DNA of 14,810 bases from Spirochaetaceae bacterium (GTDB taxonomy: Bacteria; Spirochaetota; Spirochaetia; Treponematales; Breznakiellaceae). Below, in pieces: positions 7,058 to 13,928 of the stretch (the first letter of the stretch is position 1; each line of letters opens with the position of its first letter). The stretch covers positions 1 to 14,810 of the forward strand of contig JAITKQ010000142.1 of the NCBI GenBank assembly GCA_031278295.1. Reading direction: 5' to 3'. Below the pieces are notes generated by a model, which worked only from the letters and a program-made list of their open reading frames with translations, was not told where the DNA came from and searched no databases. A program made the translations under genes and the position numbers.

Positions 7058-7475
7058 ACGGCGGGGCCCCGCATCTGAGTCCGGGCGGGGACAAGCTTAT
7101 GCCCTATGCCGTGTATCTTAAGGAAGCGGACCGGCCCGTGTGACGGGGGCGGGCTTATATATGCCTGACCGCGGGTATGTTAACCGGGATTTTCCGGAGA
7201 TCCGGCGCCGTGCCGAAATTCGGCTTAGGCGTTACCCCGCTTTAGTTCCCGCTGAAGGTCCGGCATGGAAGGGTGTTGAAAGAAAAAGCGGACTCAGGCC
7301 CGAGGCCGTAAGCGCTCTTGGTAGCATCCGCATATTCGTATTTGAGGTCGTATCTTTCCCGCCGCCGGCCCTGATCTCACGGTCAGCCCGCTGCCCAATC
7401 CGGTCAAAATCGCGCAATCGCGCCTTGGATATTTCCCGTCCCATGCCTCAGTTTAACACATTTTTCTAAATGCAA
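7058..7475. other. Gene-poor region after atpG, possible remnants
   Basis: No recognised gene lies between atpG and the AT-rich leader of the LRR gene. A 12-bp perfect palindrome GCGGGGCCCCGC (7061-7072) follows the atpG stop but has no T tract. A 14-codon frame starts at ATG 7099 and ends at 7143. A plus-strand open frame (from about 7140 to 7469, ATG at 7158) and a minus-strand one (7444 to 7232, starting MGREISKARL) overlap; neither has a clear ribosome site or a recognised family. They may be decayed sequence. Confidence 0.4.
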
Positions 7476-7553
7476 AATTGCTGTAAAACACCGTATATAC
7501 CTTTAAATTTTTGGAAAATCAACCGATAATTAAACGATACCCTCTATACCGGG

Positions 7554-7582
7554 TTGAAATCGGTTGTTATTTGTATTTTAAT
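7554..7582 (+). promoter_or_regulatory. Candidate promoter for the LRR gene
   Basis: TTGAAA (7554-7559) and TTTAAT (7577-7582) are separated by 17 nt in a markedly AT-rich leader (7470-7580) that contrasts with the GC-rich surroundings. The predicted start of transcription is only ~10 nt before the ATG at 7599, so a more upstream promoter in the same leader is also possible. Confidence 0.35.
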
Positions 7583-7598
7583 TCGCTAGGTGGATGCT

Positions 7599-8780
7599 AT
7601 GAGGAAATATTTTCTGTTGTTTTTTATTGTTGTTACCGGTGTCGCAGGGTCTCTGTCCGCACAGGACAGTAAACTTTTTGTTACATATCTTGATGTTAAG
7701 GGCGCAAACAGATCGCTTGTGATTACCGGTTACAACGGAACCGCCAAAACAGTTGTCATTCCCGAAAGTATTGACGGTATCCCGGTACGCAAGATAGGCG
7801 ACGGGGCTTTCAAACTCAAGGGACTTACGGAAGTAAGCATCCCCAACGGGGTTGAGGCCATTGGCGATCAGGCTTTCTTTGGTAACCGGCTCGAAATGGT
7901 TGTTATCCCATTTTCGGTAAAGGTTATATCAGATTCCGCTTTTGACAGCAATATGCTGCGTATGATAACAAACGGCGATGCCCCGGTTGATGCCGGTAAA
8001 GCAGGCGCGGCGGACCCGAATTATCCCAACACGGCGGGCACGGTACAGTCCCGTCCGACCATCCGCTATGTCGCCGGGAAAAACCTGGGCCATAAGGGCG
8101 AAACCCCCAATGCCGGCGGCTTGTTAAACTATCGTAATTTCTATAACCCGCTTACCGGTTTTGACGGAAGCTACAGGCCTGTTTCCGTTTCGGAAAAAGA
8201 TACGCGCGCAAAGGCGCAAACGCCGCCTTCTGACCCAAGGGTGCCGATCACCAAAACTTATTCCGGCGCGGCGGCTGATCCCTTGATTTTTATCAAAAAA
8301 GAAACTGAGGCATATCCCCCTGACGGCAAGGTCAAAAATGCCGCGCCGCCGCCCGACGCGCTTCCAGCCGGCAGCGTTTATACCGGAAAGACGGTAAATG
8401 TCATCATAACGAGGCGGCCAAACGACGGTATGCCGGAAGGCGGTATCGGGAAGTCCGCCTACAGGGGTAGGGGCCTTGAGTTTATTGTCATTCCCGAAGG
8501 AACAACGTATATTGGAGAAGCGGCTTTTTATTCTAACAATCTGACTTCGGTTAGGATTCCTGATTCTGTACGTTTCATAGGCAGCCAGGCGTTCATGGGT
8601 AACAATTTGAGTTCCATAACGATAGGCGAAAATGTTACAGTGCAGTCCGACAGTTTCCGTTACCAGTTTTCAGATTACTACCGTATGAACGCTTATAAGG
8701 CTGGTACCTACCTCCTTAAGGCGGGCCATTGGAATTATGAAGGGAATGAAAAAAAGCCTAAATTTTTAGACATCAGGTAG
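7599..8780 (+). CDS. Secreted BspA-like leucine-rich repeat protein
   Basis: This 393-residue protein has an N-terminal signal peptide (MRKYFLLFFIVVTGVAGSLSA, cut before QDS). Two blocks of BspA/LRR_5-type repeats are separated by a linker. Block one (about 30-125) has units such as VVIPESIDGIPVRKIGDGAF and VSIPNGVEAIGDQAF. Block two (about 265-350) has FIVIPEGTTYIGEAAF and VRIPDSVRFIGSQAF. The linker (126-260) is rich in Pro, Gly and Ala. The C-terminus has an aromatic tail ending AGTYLLKAGHWNYEG, a type I associate with treponemal LRR proteins. Related proteins sit on the cell surface or in the periplasm and bind host or matrix proteins; the ligand here is unknown. The ATG at 7599 is preferred over an in-frame GTG at 7590 because AGGTGG (7588-7593) lies 5 nt upstream of it. 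It is the first of four codirectional envelope genes. Confidence 0.87.
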   Translation: MRKYFLLFFIVVTGVAGSLSAQDSKLFVTYLDVKGANRSLVITGYNGTAKTVVIPESIDGIPVRKIGDGAFKLKGLTEVSIPNGVEAIGDQAFFGNRLEMVVIPFSVKVISDSAFDSNMLRMITNGDAPVDAGKAGAADPNYPNTAGTVQSRPTIRYVAGKNLGHKGETPNAGGLLNYRNFYNPLTGFDGSYRPVSVSEKDTRAKAQTPPSDPRVPITKTYSGAAADPLIFIKKETEAYPPDGKVKNAAPPPDALPAGSVYTGKTVNVIITRRPNDGMPEGGIGKSAYRGRGLEFIVIPEGTTYIGEAAFYSNNLTSVRIPDSVRFIGSQAFMGNNLSSITIGENVTVQSDSFRYQFSDYYRMNAYKAGTYLLKAGHWNYEGNEKKPKFLDIR

Positions 8781-8808
8781 AATCGTGACCGGGTACGGCT
8801 GCCCTGCT

Positions 8809-8838
8809 TTGAAGCGAATATAGGGTAACCGCTTATAC
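8809..8838 (+). promoter_or_regulatory. Candidate promoter for rlpA
   Basis: TTGAAG (8809-8814) and TTATAC (8833-8838) are 18 nt apart. They lie just upstream of a strong ribosome site, GGAGGGG (8844-8850), 11 nt before the rlpA ATG at 8862. The transcript would start very close to the ribosome site, so the leader would be very short. Confidence 0.35.
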
Positions 8839-8861
8839 TTTTTGGAGGGGGGATTTTTTAT

Positions 8862-10178
8862 ATGAAAAAAATAAGCGCATTTACCGTAAGCTGCCTTTTT
8901 GCGGTGGCTTTTTGCGCCGCACAGACACAGACAGGCGGCAGCGGTTTCCGGCAGGAAGGCATCGCTTCCTGGTATGGCGCGGAATTTGAAGGAAGGCCGA
9001 CGGCTTCGGGCGAGCTTTTTGATCCGAATCAGTTCACGGCGGCGCACCCTGATCTGCCTTTTGGTACCGTACTCATCGTTACCAACGCGGTAAACGGCCA
9101 GAGGGTCATGGTGCGTGTCAATGACCGCGGCCCGTTTATAAAAAGCCGTATCATTGATATTTCCAGGGCCGCCGCCGAACAGCTTAATATGCTGGAAACT
9201 GGAACGGCCCAAGTCATTGTCGAACTTGCCCCGCGAAACGCGGTTGCCGGCTCTCCGTCCGGCGGCGCGAATTCGGAGGGCGCCCGGACTCCCGTAACAA
9301 GCACGGCGGTCCTGCCCGATCCGCGTGAGGAGGAGGAGGGCCCGGACACAGCGTCCATCGCGGAAGCGGCCCCGGCCCAGCCCGACCAGGAAACCCGGAC
9401 GGATGCGGACACGGCGGTGGTGCCGGACACGGCGGCGGAGCCGGACATGACGGTGGAGCCGGGCTCTCTAGCGCCTTCTTCTGCCGGCAGACAGGCGGGC
9501 GTAACGTTGCCCGCAAACCCGGCCGCCCCGGCCTATACGCCCCAGCAGCCGGTCCTGGCCCAGACTGCTCCCCAGACTCCGGCGAGAGTTCCGGCCCAAA
9601 CGCCCGTCGCACAGCCGGCAAGACCCGGAACGGCGGCATCCCAGCCCTCAAGCTCACGGGTCCCGGCCCAAGCATCCGTTACCCAGCCACGCCAGATGGC
9701 CCCTCAAACCTTGCCGGCAAGCCCGGGTACGGCCTCCCGTTCGCAGTCCGCTTCCGTACCGCCCGGTTCAGTACCGGTTGCATCCTTTCAGCCCATACCT
9801 ACGGTAACGAGGCCGCCTGCCACAACCGGCGCCGCGCCCATTATGCCCAATTCCGCAATGGTAACTTCGATTCCGTCCGCGCCGGTACAGACTCAACCGC
9901 AGCGTAACCAACCGGTATATGCTTCGGCGGAAATAGCCGGAGGGCCCTTCGTAAGCGGCAGGTACTACCGCCTACAGATAGGTTCGTACAAGGTGGCTAG
10001 GAATGCGGTAGATGTCTTCGACCGTTTGTCCGCGGCGGGTTTAAACCCGCAATGGGAGCCCTATGGCGATCTTTACCGCGTCGTGATTAGCAATGTCCGC
10101 GCGGAGGATATAAATACACTAGCTGTACGCCTGGGTAACGCGGGTTTCAAGGAAGCTATCGCCCGCGAGGAACGGTAG
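8862..10178 (+). CDS. rlpA: RlpA-family septal ring protein with SPOR domain
   Basis: This 438-residue exported protein has three parts. A signal peptide (1 to about 20, ending AFCAAQ) leads into a double-psi beta-barrel RlpA domain (about 30-125), beginning GIASWYGAEFEGRPTASGE. His62 (AAHPDLPFG) and Asp88 (VNDRGPF) sit where the lytic transglycosylase active-site residues of Pseudomonas RlpA are found. About 230 residues of Pro/Ala/Gln/Thr-rich, low-complexity linker follow (130-355). A C-terminal SPOR domain (about 362-436, GRYYRLQIGSYKVARNA) should bind denuded glycan at the division septum. The expected role is cleavage of denuded peptidoglycan strands in late cell division or cell shape. 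Cys18 is preceded by Phe, which fits a lipobox poorly, so lipidation is doubtful. The ribosome site GGAGGGG is strong. It lies 81 bp after the LRR gene and may have its own promoter. Confidence 0.92.
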   Translation: MKKISAFTVSCLFAVAFCAAQTQTGGSGFRQEGIASWYGAEFEGRPTASGELFDPNQFTAAHPDLPFGTVLIVTNAVNGQRVMVRVNDRGPFIKSRIIDISRAAAEQLNMLETGTAQVIVELAPRNAVAGSPSGGANSEGARTPVTSTAVLPDPREEEEGPDTASIAEAAPAQPDQETRTDADTAVVPDTAAEPDMTVEPGSLAPSSAGRQAGVTLPANPAAPAYTPQQPVLAQTAPQTPARVPAQTPVAQPARPGTAASQPSSSRVPAQASVTQPRQMAPQTLPASPGTASRSQSASVPPGSVPVASFQPIPTVTRPPATTGAAPIMPNSAMVTSIPSAPVQTQPQRNQPVYASAEIAGGPFVSGRYYRLQIGSYKVARNAVDVFDRLSAAGLNPQWEPYGDLYRVVISNVRAEDINTLAVRLGNAGFKEAIAREER

Positions 10179-10204
10179 GGACGTAGCGCTTAATGATGGG
10201 GGTG

Positions 10205-10226
10205 AGGGGCTTTACGACTCGCCCCT
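10205..10226 (+). terminator. Possible weak terminator hairpin after rlpA
   Basis: AGGGGC pairs with GCCCCT across a 10-nt loop, 27 nt after the rlpA stop. There is no T tract, so a rho-independent terminator is only possible, and a simple structured 3' end is as likely. Confidence 0.25.
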
Positions 10227-10290
10227 TGCAGGATGGCGTGAAGTTTGCGAAGCCGTTCGCGGTTTTCACGCGGTAAGCAAACGGCGGCTA

Positions 10291-10306
10291 GGGGGGGGGG
10301 GGGGGG
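10291..10306. repeat. Poly-G tract, 16 nt
   Basis: An uninterrupted run of 16 G residues lies 182 bp upstream of the ATG of the propeller/HEAT gene and 113 bp after rlpA. Its length makes slippage likely. In T. pallidum poly-G tracts near promoters change expression of surface-protein genes, but this one is rather far from the start codon. Confidence 0.9.
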
Positions 10307-10488
10307 CTTCCCACAGCGCGGCCTTTGGCACGGGAGGAGCGAATTGCACGGCAGTCAAAGCCTCTACCGGCTGCCGGAAGAGGGGGTGGCGGAATACCGC
10401 GCTTGCGCGGGATGGAGACAGGGGGAGACTTCCCCCTACACCCTACTTATTCCTCGTTCACTACCTTCCGCCCCCGCCTACAAAAAAC

Positions 10489-12153
10489 ATGGGCTACTTT
10501 AAAGATTTGATAATTTTTATTTTTGTGTTCCTGCCCGCCGTTGTTTTTGCGCTGCCTATCGAGGAGCCGGAGCTGCTGTGGAGACAGGTTTTGGGCGGGG
10601 CCGCGCTGACCCGTCCTGTCGAGCAGCTGGAAGCCATCATGGTTGTCCGGGAAGGCGGGGTACTTACGGCACTGGGCAGCGACGGGACCCTGTTCTGGGA
10701 ATACAGGGCGGGCGGCAGGCTGCTTCCGTTTATAGCGCGGTCCGGAAACGGGGCGAGCTATGTTTGCCGTAGCGATGGGGTATTTCATGCGATAAACCGC
10801 GCCGGGAGGCAGTTGTGGAAGGTGAACCTGAAGGGAAAACTCTCATTTCCGCCCCTGACCGGCTGGGATGATCGTATTTTTTTGTTTTTACCGGGGACCT
10901 TGTGCTGTTTTACCGCCAGCGGAACCCGGCTTTGGCAGGTGGAGCTTGAAAGCCCGTTCGCAATCGATCCGGTAGCGGATAAGTCCGGCGGTTTTGCCGG
11001 GGTTTTGGAAAACGGAAAGCTTATACAGGTAAACGCCTTTGGAAAAATGAATTCCGTACAGCTTTCTTCCGTGCCATTCGCCGTCGTAAGCTTGAAGCCA
11101 AGCGGGAGTCGGAGCGGGTCTGTACACCCGCGGTTTATCGCGATCCATACCGACGGCAGGCTGGAACTTGCCGGGGACGGCGGCCTTGCGGAAGCGCCAA
11201 GGCTGCCGGCGGCCCCCCTTGCCGTAACGGAACGCGACGGGCTTTTGGCGGCGCTTCTGGAAAACGGCGAGCTTGTCCTTGTTTCCCCGGAACAGGGCCC
11301 TGTATGGAGCGTAAAAACGGAGTTTGCAAAACAGGAAGGGGTGGAAATAGACTGGAATGAAAGGGGAATATACCTGCTTTCAAAAAGTGGCGGCGAAGGC
11401 TACAGCCGGCAGGGCGAGCGCCGCTGGAACATGAAGTTAAGCGGCAGCGTAACGGCGCCGGTGCTGAATGGGAACGGCGTGATGTATTCTTGTGGTAAAG
11501 ACTGGATACTGTACGCTTACCGTGTTGAATACTACGACGCTTTGCTTCCGGATAAAGGGGTTTACGGCTTTCGGGCCGAGGGGACTTACAGGCTGGGGGA
11601 AGAGTCGCCGTTGAATTTCGAATTTCCGCAAAGGCTTGAGTTTTCGCTGAACATGGTAGAAGCGGTAATAAAGGCCGGTAATTTGGGCGAAATGGAGCCG
11701 GCCCATACAAAACTGCTGCTTGGGGCAGCGGCAGGCGCGGGTGTACCGGGTCGTCAAAACAGTGTTGAAAACATGAAAATTCGTGCAAAGGCCCTGCGGC
11801 TTCTTGGGCTGCTTGGCTCGCGGGAGACGGTACCGTTTCTGGCCCGGCTTTTCCGCCGGGAGCAGAATCTGTTTATCAAGGGCGCCGCTGCCGAAACTAT
11901 AGGCGCCATAGGCGTCGATCCGGAAGGCCTCGCGCTTGACGCTTTTGCGGAGTTTGTGGCGCTGCCCGGGGGCTACTTGCGGGAACGACTGCTGGCGGGC
12001 ATAGCGGCGGCGACAGGAAAACTCTGCCGTTTTTCAGGCCCGCCGCTATGCAGCCGCGGTATCCCCCTGCTGGTAAGGCTTGCGGATGCCGCTCAGCCAA
12101 AAAGTGTACGCCGCCGCGCCGAGCGGGAACTGGCCGCGCTATATAGCTTTTGA
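10489..12153 (+). CDS. Exported PQQ-like beta-propeller protein with C-terminal HEAT repeats
   Basis: This 554-residue protein begins with a signal peptide (1 to about 22, DLIIFIFVFLPAVVFA). About seven propeller blades follow (30-345), recognisable from the repeated pattern of Gly, a hydrophobic strand, a turn with Gly, then LW or VW: GVLTALGSDGTLFWEY, GVFHAINRAGRQLWKV, GTLCCFTASGTRLWQV, GELVLVSPEQGPVWSV and DWILYAYRVE. Residues about 415-545 are alpha-helical with HEAT-like units (KIRAKALRLLGLLGSRETVPFLARLF, FIKGAAAETIGAIG, then SVRRRAEREL). Both parts are protein-protein interaction scaffolds. A periplasmic or outer-envelope assembly role, as for BamB-like propellers, is conceivable but not shown. 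No catalytic motif is visible. The ATG is preceded by CTACAAAAAAC and no Shine-Dalgarno, which makes the start less certain, but the signal peptide fixes it within a few codons. Confidence 0.78.
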   Translation: MGYFKDLIIFIFVFLPAVVFALPIEEPELLWRQVLGGAALTRPVEQLEAIMVVREGGVLTALGSDGTLFWEYRAGGRLLPFIARSGNGASYVCRSDGVFHAINRAGRQLWKVNLKGKLSFPPLTGWDDRIFLFLPGTLCCFTASGTRLWQVELESPFAIDPVADKSGGFAGVLENGKLIQVNAFGKMNSVQLSSVPFAVVSLKPSGSRSGSVHPRFIAIHTDGRLELAGDGGLAEAPRLPAAPLAVTERDGLLAALLENGELVLVSPEQGPVWSVKTEFAKQEGVEIDWNERGIYLLSKSGGEGYSRQGERRWNMKLSGSVTAPVLNGNGVMYSCGKDWILYAYRVEYYDALLPDKGVYGFRAEGTYRLGEESPLNFEFPQRLEFSLNMVEAVIKAGNLGEMEPAHTKLLLGAAAGAGVPGRQNSVENMKIRAKALRLLGLLGSRETVPFLARLFRREQNLFIKGAAAETIGAIGVDPEGLALDAFAEFVALPGGYLRERLLAGIAAATGKLCRFSGPPLCSRGIPLLVRLADAAQPKSVRRRAERELAALYSF

Positions 12154-12205
12154 CCGTACAGTCCGTTTAAAGTAGCGGGACAGGTTTTTCGGGAATTTGA
12201 GTACA

Positions 12206-12240
12206 CCGCCACAAAACAGCTTAACGCTGTTTTGTGGCGG
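12206..12240. terminator. Perfect 15-bp stem-loop between the propeller and channel genes
   Basis: CCGCCACAAAACAGC pairs perfectly with GCTGTTTTGTGGCGG around a TTAAC loop, 52 nt after the propeller-gene stop and 44 nt before the channel ATG. It is by far the cleanest hairpin in the window. No T run follows on either strand (AAAGCTTTAT on the plus strand), so it is not a textbook intrinsic terminator. It may block 3' exonucleases or act as a factor-assisted terminator. Confidence 0.45.
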
Positions 12241-12284
12241 AAAGCTTTATCTAAAATGCCGGTTTGAATAGAATTGGAATCATT

Positions 12285-13583
12285 ATGAATGCAATTTTAC
12301 AATCGTTCCTGGCCGGGATATACAGGCAGGCCGGGTTTTCTGAAGCTCAGCAATACGCCGCTGATCATGTGGTTGCGCTGATTATCCTCGCGGTAGTTAT
12401 TTTTGTTATTGGAAAGATCAGTTCCGTCATTTTTCAGAAAGCCTTGCCGCGTATATTTGGCAGGACAATCTGGACGGAAGCCCTGGCGCAAAGCGGTTTT
12501 TTACGCCGCACGGCGCGCATTGCGCCGGCGATCATGGTTTACCTTCTGGTACCCGTGTCGCTGCCGGGAGATGGCTGGTTGATAAAGATCGTCGAACGCG
12601 GATCGCTCGCTTTCATCGCCGGCATGTCCTCCCATATCATGGCGGGCTTCCTCGACACGGTACAGTCGGTATACCGGGCCGGCCTGGAAGACGCCGCCAA
12701 ACGTACGCCGATAAAAGGTTATATCCAGCTTGTAAAAATATTTTTGTATATTATAGGCACGGTACTTGTGATAACAAGCCTTATGGACGTGTCTCCGGTC
12801 GGCATTCTGAGCGGTATTGGCGCGTTGAGCGCCGTACTCATGCTCGTTTTCAAAGACTTAATCGTAGGCTTTATATCGGGTATACATCTTTCCTCCAACG
12901 ACATGGTACGGATAGGAGACATAATAGATATGCCCAAATTCGGCGCGGACGGCAGCGTGATGGACATTACGCTTCAATCCGTGGTGATTCGCAACTGGGA
13001 TATGTCAATAACTACCGTACCGATTTACAGCTTTGTATCGGACAGCTTCAAAAACTGGCGCGGCCTTGCCGCTTCCGCAGGGCGGCGCGTCAAGCGTTCC
13101 ATATACATAGATATGCGGTCCATACATTTTTTATCAAATGACGAGGCAGAAAACTTGTCCCGTATTCCGCTACTTTCCGGGTATATGCACCGTAAACTTA
13201 ATGAAATAAACGGCTGCGGCCCGGAAGATGGCATGCGGCAGGATGATTTTATTTCAGGGCCGCGCCTTACAAACATCGGCGCGTTCAGGGCTTACATAGA
13301 AGCCTACCTAAAAAGCCTGCCGGTAATCGCCCAAAATATGCCTTTCGTGGTGCGCGAGCTTCAGCCGGAATCGACGGGCATCCCGCTGGAACTGTACTTC
13401 TTCTGTTCCGACAAGGTATGGGAAAACTACGAGCATATCCAGGCCGACATCTTTGATCACCTGCTCGCGGTAATAAAAGAGTTTGGCCTAAGCGTCTGTC
13501 AGATACCGGGCGGACCCGATCCGCGTTTCCTTGCCGGGCAACTGCCGTTCACGAATTTTTTACCGGACAAAAAAAACGAATAA
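12285..13583 (+). CDS. MscS-family mechanosensitive ion channel, YbdG-like
   Basis: This 432-residue inner-membrane protein is expected to open under membrane tension and release small solutes during osmotic downshock. Hydrophobic segments lie at about 28-43, 79-93, 105-123, 146-168 and 172-203. The last is the pore helix (GILSGIGALSAVLMLVFKDLIVGFISGI), leading into the MscS beta domain (SSNDMVRIGDIIDMP, then DGSVMDITLQSVVIRNWDMSI). FKNWRG, followed by GRRVKRSIYIDMRSI, matches my memory of the E. coli YbdG (MscM) subfamily, and the length fits YbdG (415) much better than MscS (286). The C-terminal cytoplasmic domain runs to the end. The ATG at 12285 is preferred over an in-frame TTG at 12264; a GGA lies 6 nt before it. 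The perfect stem-loop upstream suggests a transcription unit separate from the propeller gene. Confidence 0.9.
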   Translation: MNAILQSFLAGIYRQAGFSEAQQYAADHVVALIILAVVIFVIGKISSVIFQKALPRIFGRTIWTEALAQSGFLRRTARIAPAIMVYLLVPVSLPGDGWLIKIVERGSLAFIAGMSSHIMAGFLDTVQSVYRAGLEDAAKRTPIKGYIQLVKIFLYIIGTVLVITSLMDVSPVGILSGIGALSAVLMLVFKDLIVGFISGIHLSSNDMVRIGDIIDMPKFGADGSVMDITLQSVVIRNWDMSITTVPIYSFVSDSFKNWRGLAASAGRRVKRSIYIDMRSIHFLSNDEAENLSRIPLLSGYMHRKLNEINGCGPEDGMRQDDFISGPRLTNIGAFRAYIEAYLKSLPVIAQNMPFVVRELQPESTGIPLELYFFCSDKVWENYEHIQADIFDHLLAVIKEFGLSVCQIPGGPDPRFLAGQLPFTNFLPDKKNE

Positions 13584-13594
13584 CCCTTACTGTG

Positions 13595-13631
13595 GCGGCA
13601 GCCCTGCGGCCTGCCGCGCCTGTAGGTTTTT
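13595..13631 (+). terminator. Possible terminator after the channel gene
   Basis: GCGGCAG (13595-13601) pairs with CTGCCGC (13611-13617) across a 9-nt loop, 11 nt after the channel stop. A TTTTT run (13627-13631) follows after 9 nt. The gap between stem and T run weakens the case. Confidence 0.35.
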
Positions 13632-13640
13632 ATCCGGAGT

Positions 13641-13846
13641 GGGGTCTAATACCCCGCCCTTTAGGGCGCTTAGAATTAGTAAATACTCACGAAAAATGGT
13701 AGTAGACCACGGCCTCCTACCGCGTGATTGGCGCGCCGCAGGCGCCCCAATCAGCGGCAAGCCGCAGAGCGGCTTGTCTTACAGAACTCGCCCTCGTAAA
13801 TGATGCAACGCTTACAAGATACCCCGCCCTTCAGGGCGGGGAGGTT
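13641..13846. mobile_element. Non-autonomous IS200/IS605-like element (no transposase)
   Basis: Two near-identical subterminal hairpins bound a ~200-bp block: TACCCCGCCCTTTAGGGCG at 13650-13668 and TACCCCGCCCTTCAGGGCG at 13820-13838, in the same orientation and differing at one base. The right one extends to a 9-bp perfect stem (CCCCGCCCT-TC-AGGGCGGGG, 13822-13841) followed by AGGTTCATT. Same-orientation imperfect palindromes at both ends, without terminal inverted repeats, are typical of IS200/IS605 elements, and CCCCGCCC/GGGCGGGGAGG hairpins are common at the ends of tnpB/iscB-carrying members. No tnpA, tnpB or iscB fits in the block, so it would be a miniature, dependent element. Exact borders are not determined. 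Confidence 0.5.
13645..13845 (-). ncRNA. Putative omega-RNA/HEARO-like structured RNA
   Basis: The block between the two end hairpins folds into a series of strong stems: GATTGG-C-GCGCC / GGCGC-C-CCAATC around GCA (13726-13752), CAAGCCGC-AGA-GCGGCTTG (13758-13776), and a near-palindrome GGTAG...CTACC (13698-13721). Together with the terminal hairpins this density of perfect stems suggests a functional RNA, not a coding remnant. Read on the minus strand it begins with the GC hairpin and then a GATTGG/CCAATC stem, resembling HEARO (IscB omega-RNA) architecture, in which the guide lies 5' of the conserved RNA, here in flanking DNA from about 13842 upward. If it were a TnpB-type omega-RNA it would run on the plus strand with a 3' guide from the same flank. 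The strand is therefore uncertain and the assignment is from memory of the families. Confidence 0.4.
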
Positions 13847-13914
13847 CATTCTGAATTTTACGCCGCCCTGCCGTCCTGTCAAGCGGTGTTTGGCAGCGGC
13901 AGCGGCTGAAGCGA

Positions 13915-13928
13915 CCCCCCCCCCCCCC
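13915..13928. repeat. Poly-C tract, 14 nt
   Basis: A run of 14 C residues sits directly against the first GACCGG of the 68-bp repeat array. The later array units carry runs of only 4-7 C at the same place, so this looks like an expanded unit border. Confidence 0.9.

Larger units (their letters stand above)
10179..10488. other. Intergenic region with 16-G tract and several hairpins
   Basis: This 310-bp gap between rlpA and the propeller gene contains no credible gene. It has a stem-loop AGGGGC/GCCCCT (10205-10226), a 16-G tract (10291-10306), a short CCGCGC-TT-GCGCGG hairpin near 10397-10410, and a GGGGGA-GACT-TCCCCC hairpin near 10421-10436. Short open frames (10245-10510) span the G tract but lack start signals. 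No promoter could be picked out for the downstream gene. Confidence 0.55.

Noticed and set aside
7061..7072. Intrinsic terminator for atpG at the 12-bp palindrome
   Set aside because: The palindrome has no loop or T tract, so a stable terminator hairpin is unlikely.
7232..7444. YebC-like remnant on the minus strand
   Set aside because: A stretch with REIRAGGG and TNMRM loosely recalls the YebC N-terminus, but alignment requires gaps and the rest does not fit.
9029..9675. Minus-strand proline-rich frames opposite rlpA
   Set aside because: They mirror the low-complexity Pro/Ala linker of rlpA and have no start signals.
10245..10510. Small genes spanning the G tract
   Set aside because: The open frames run through a homopolymer, have no ribosome site and resemble no known protein.
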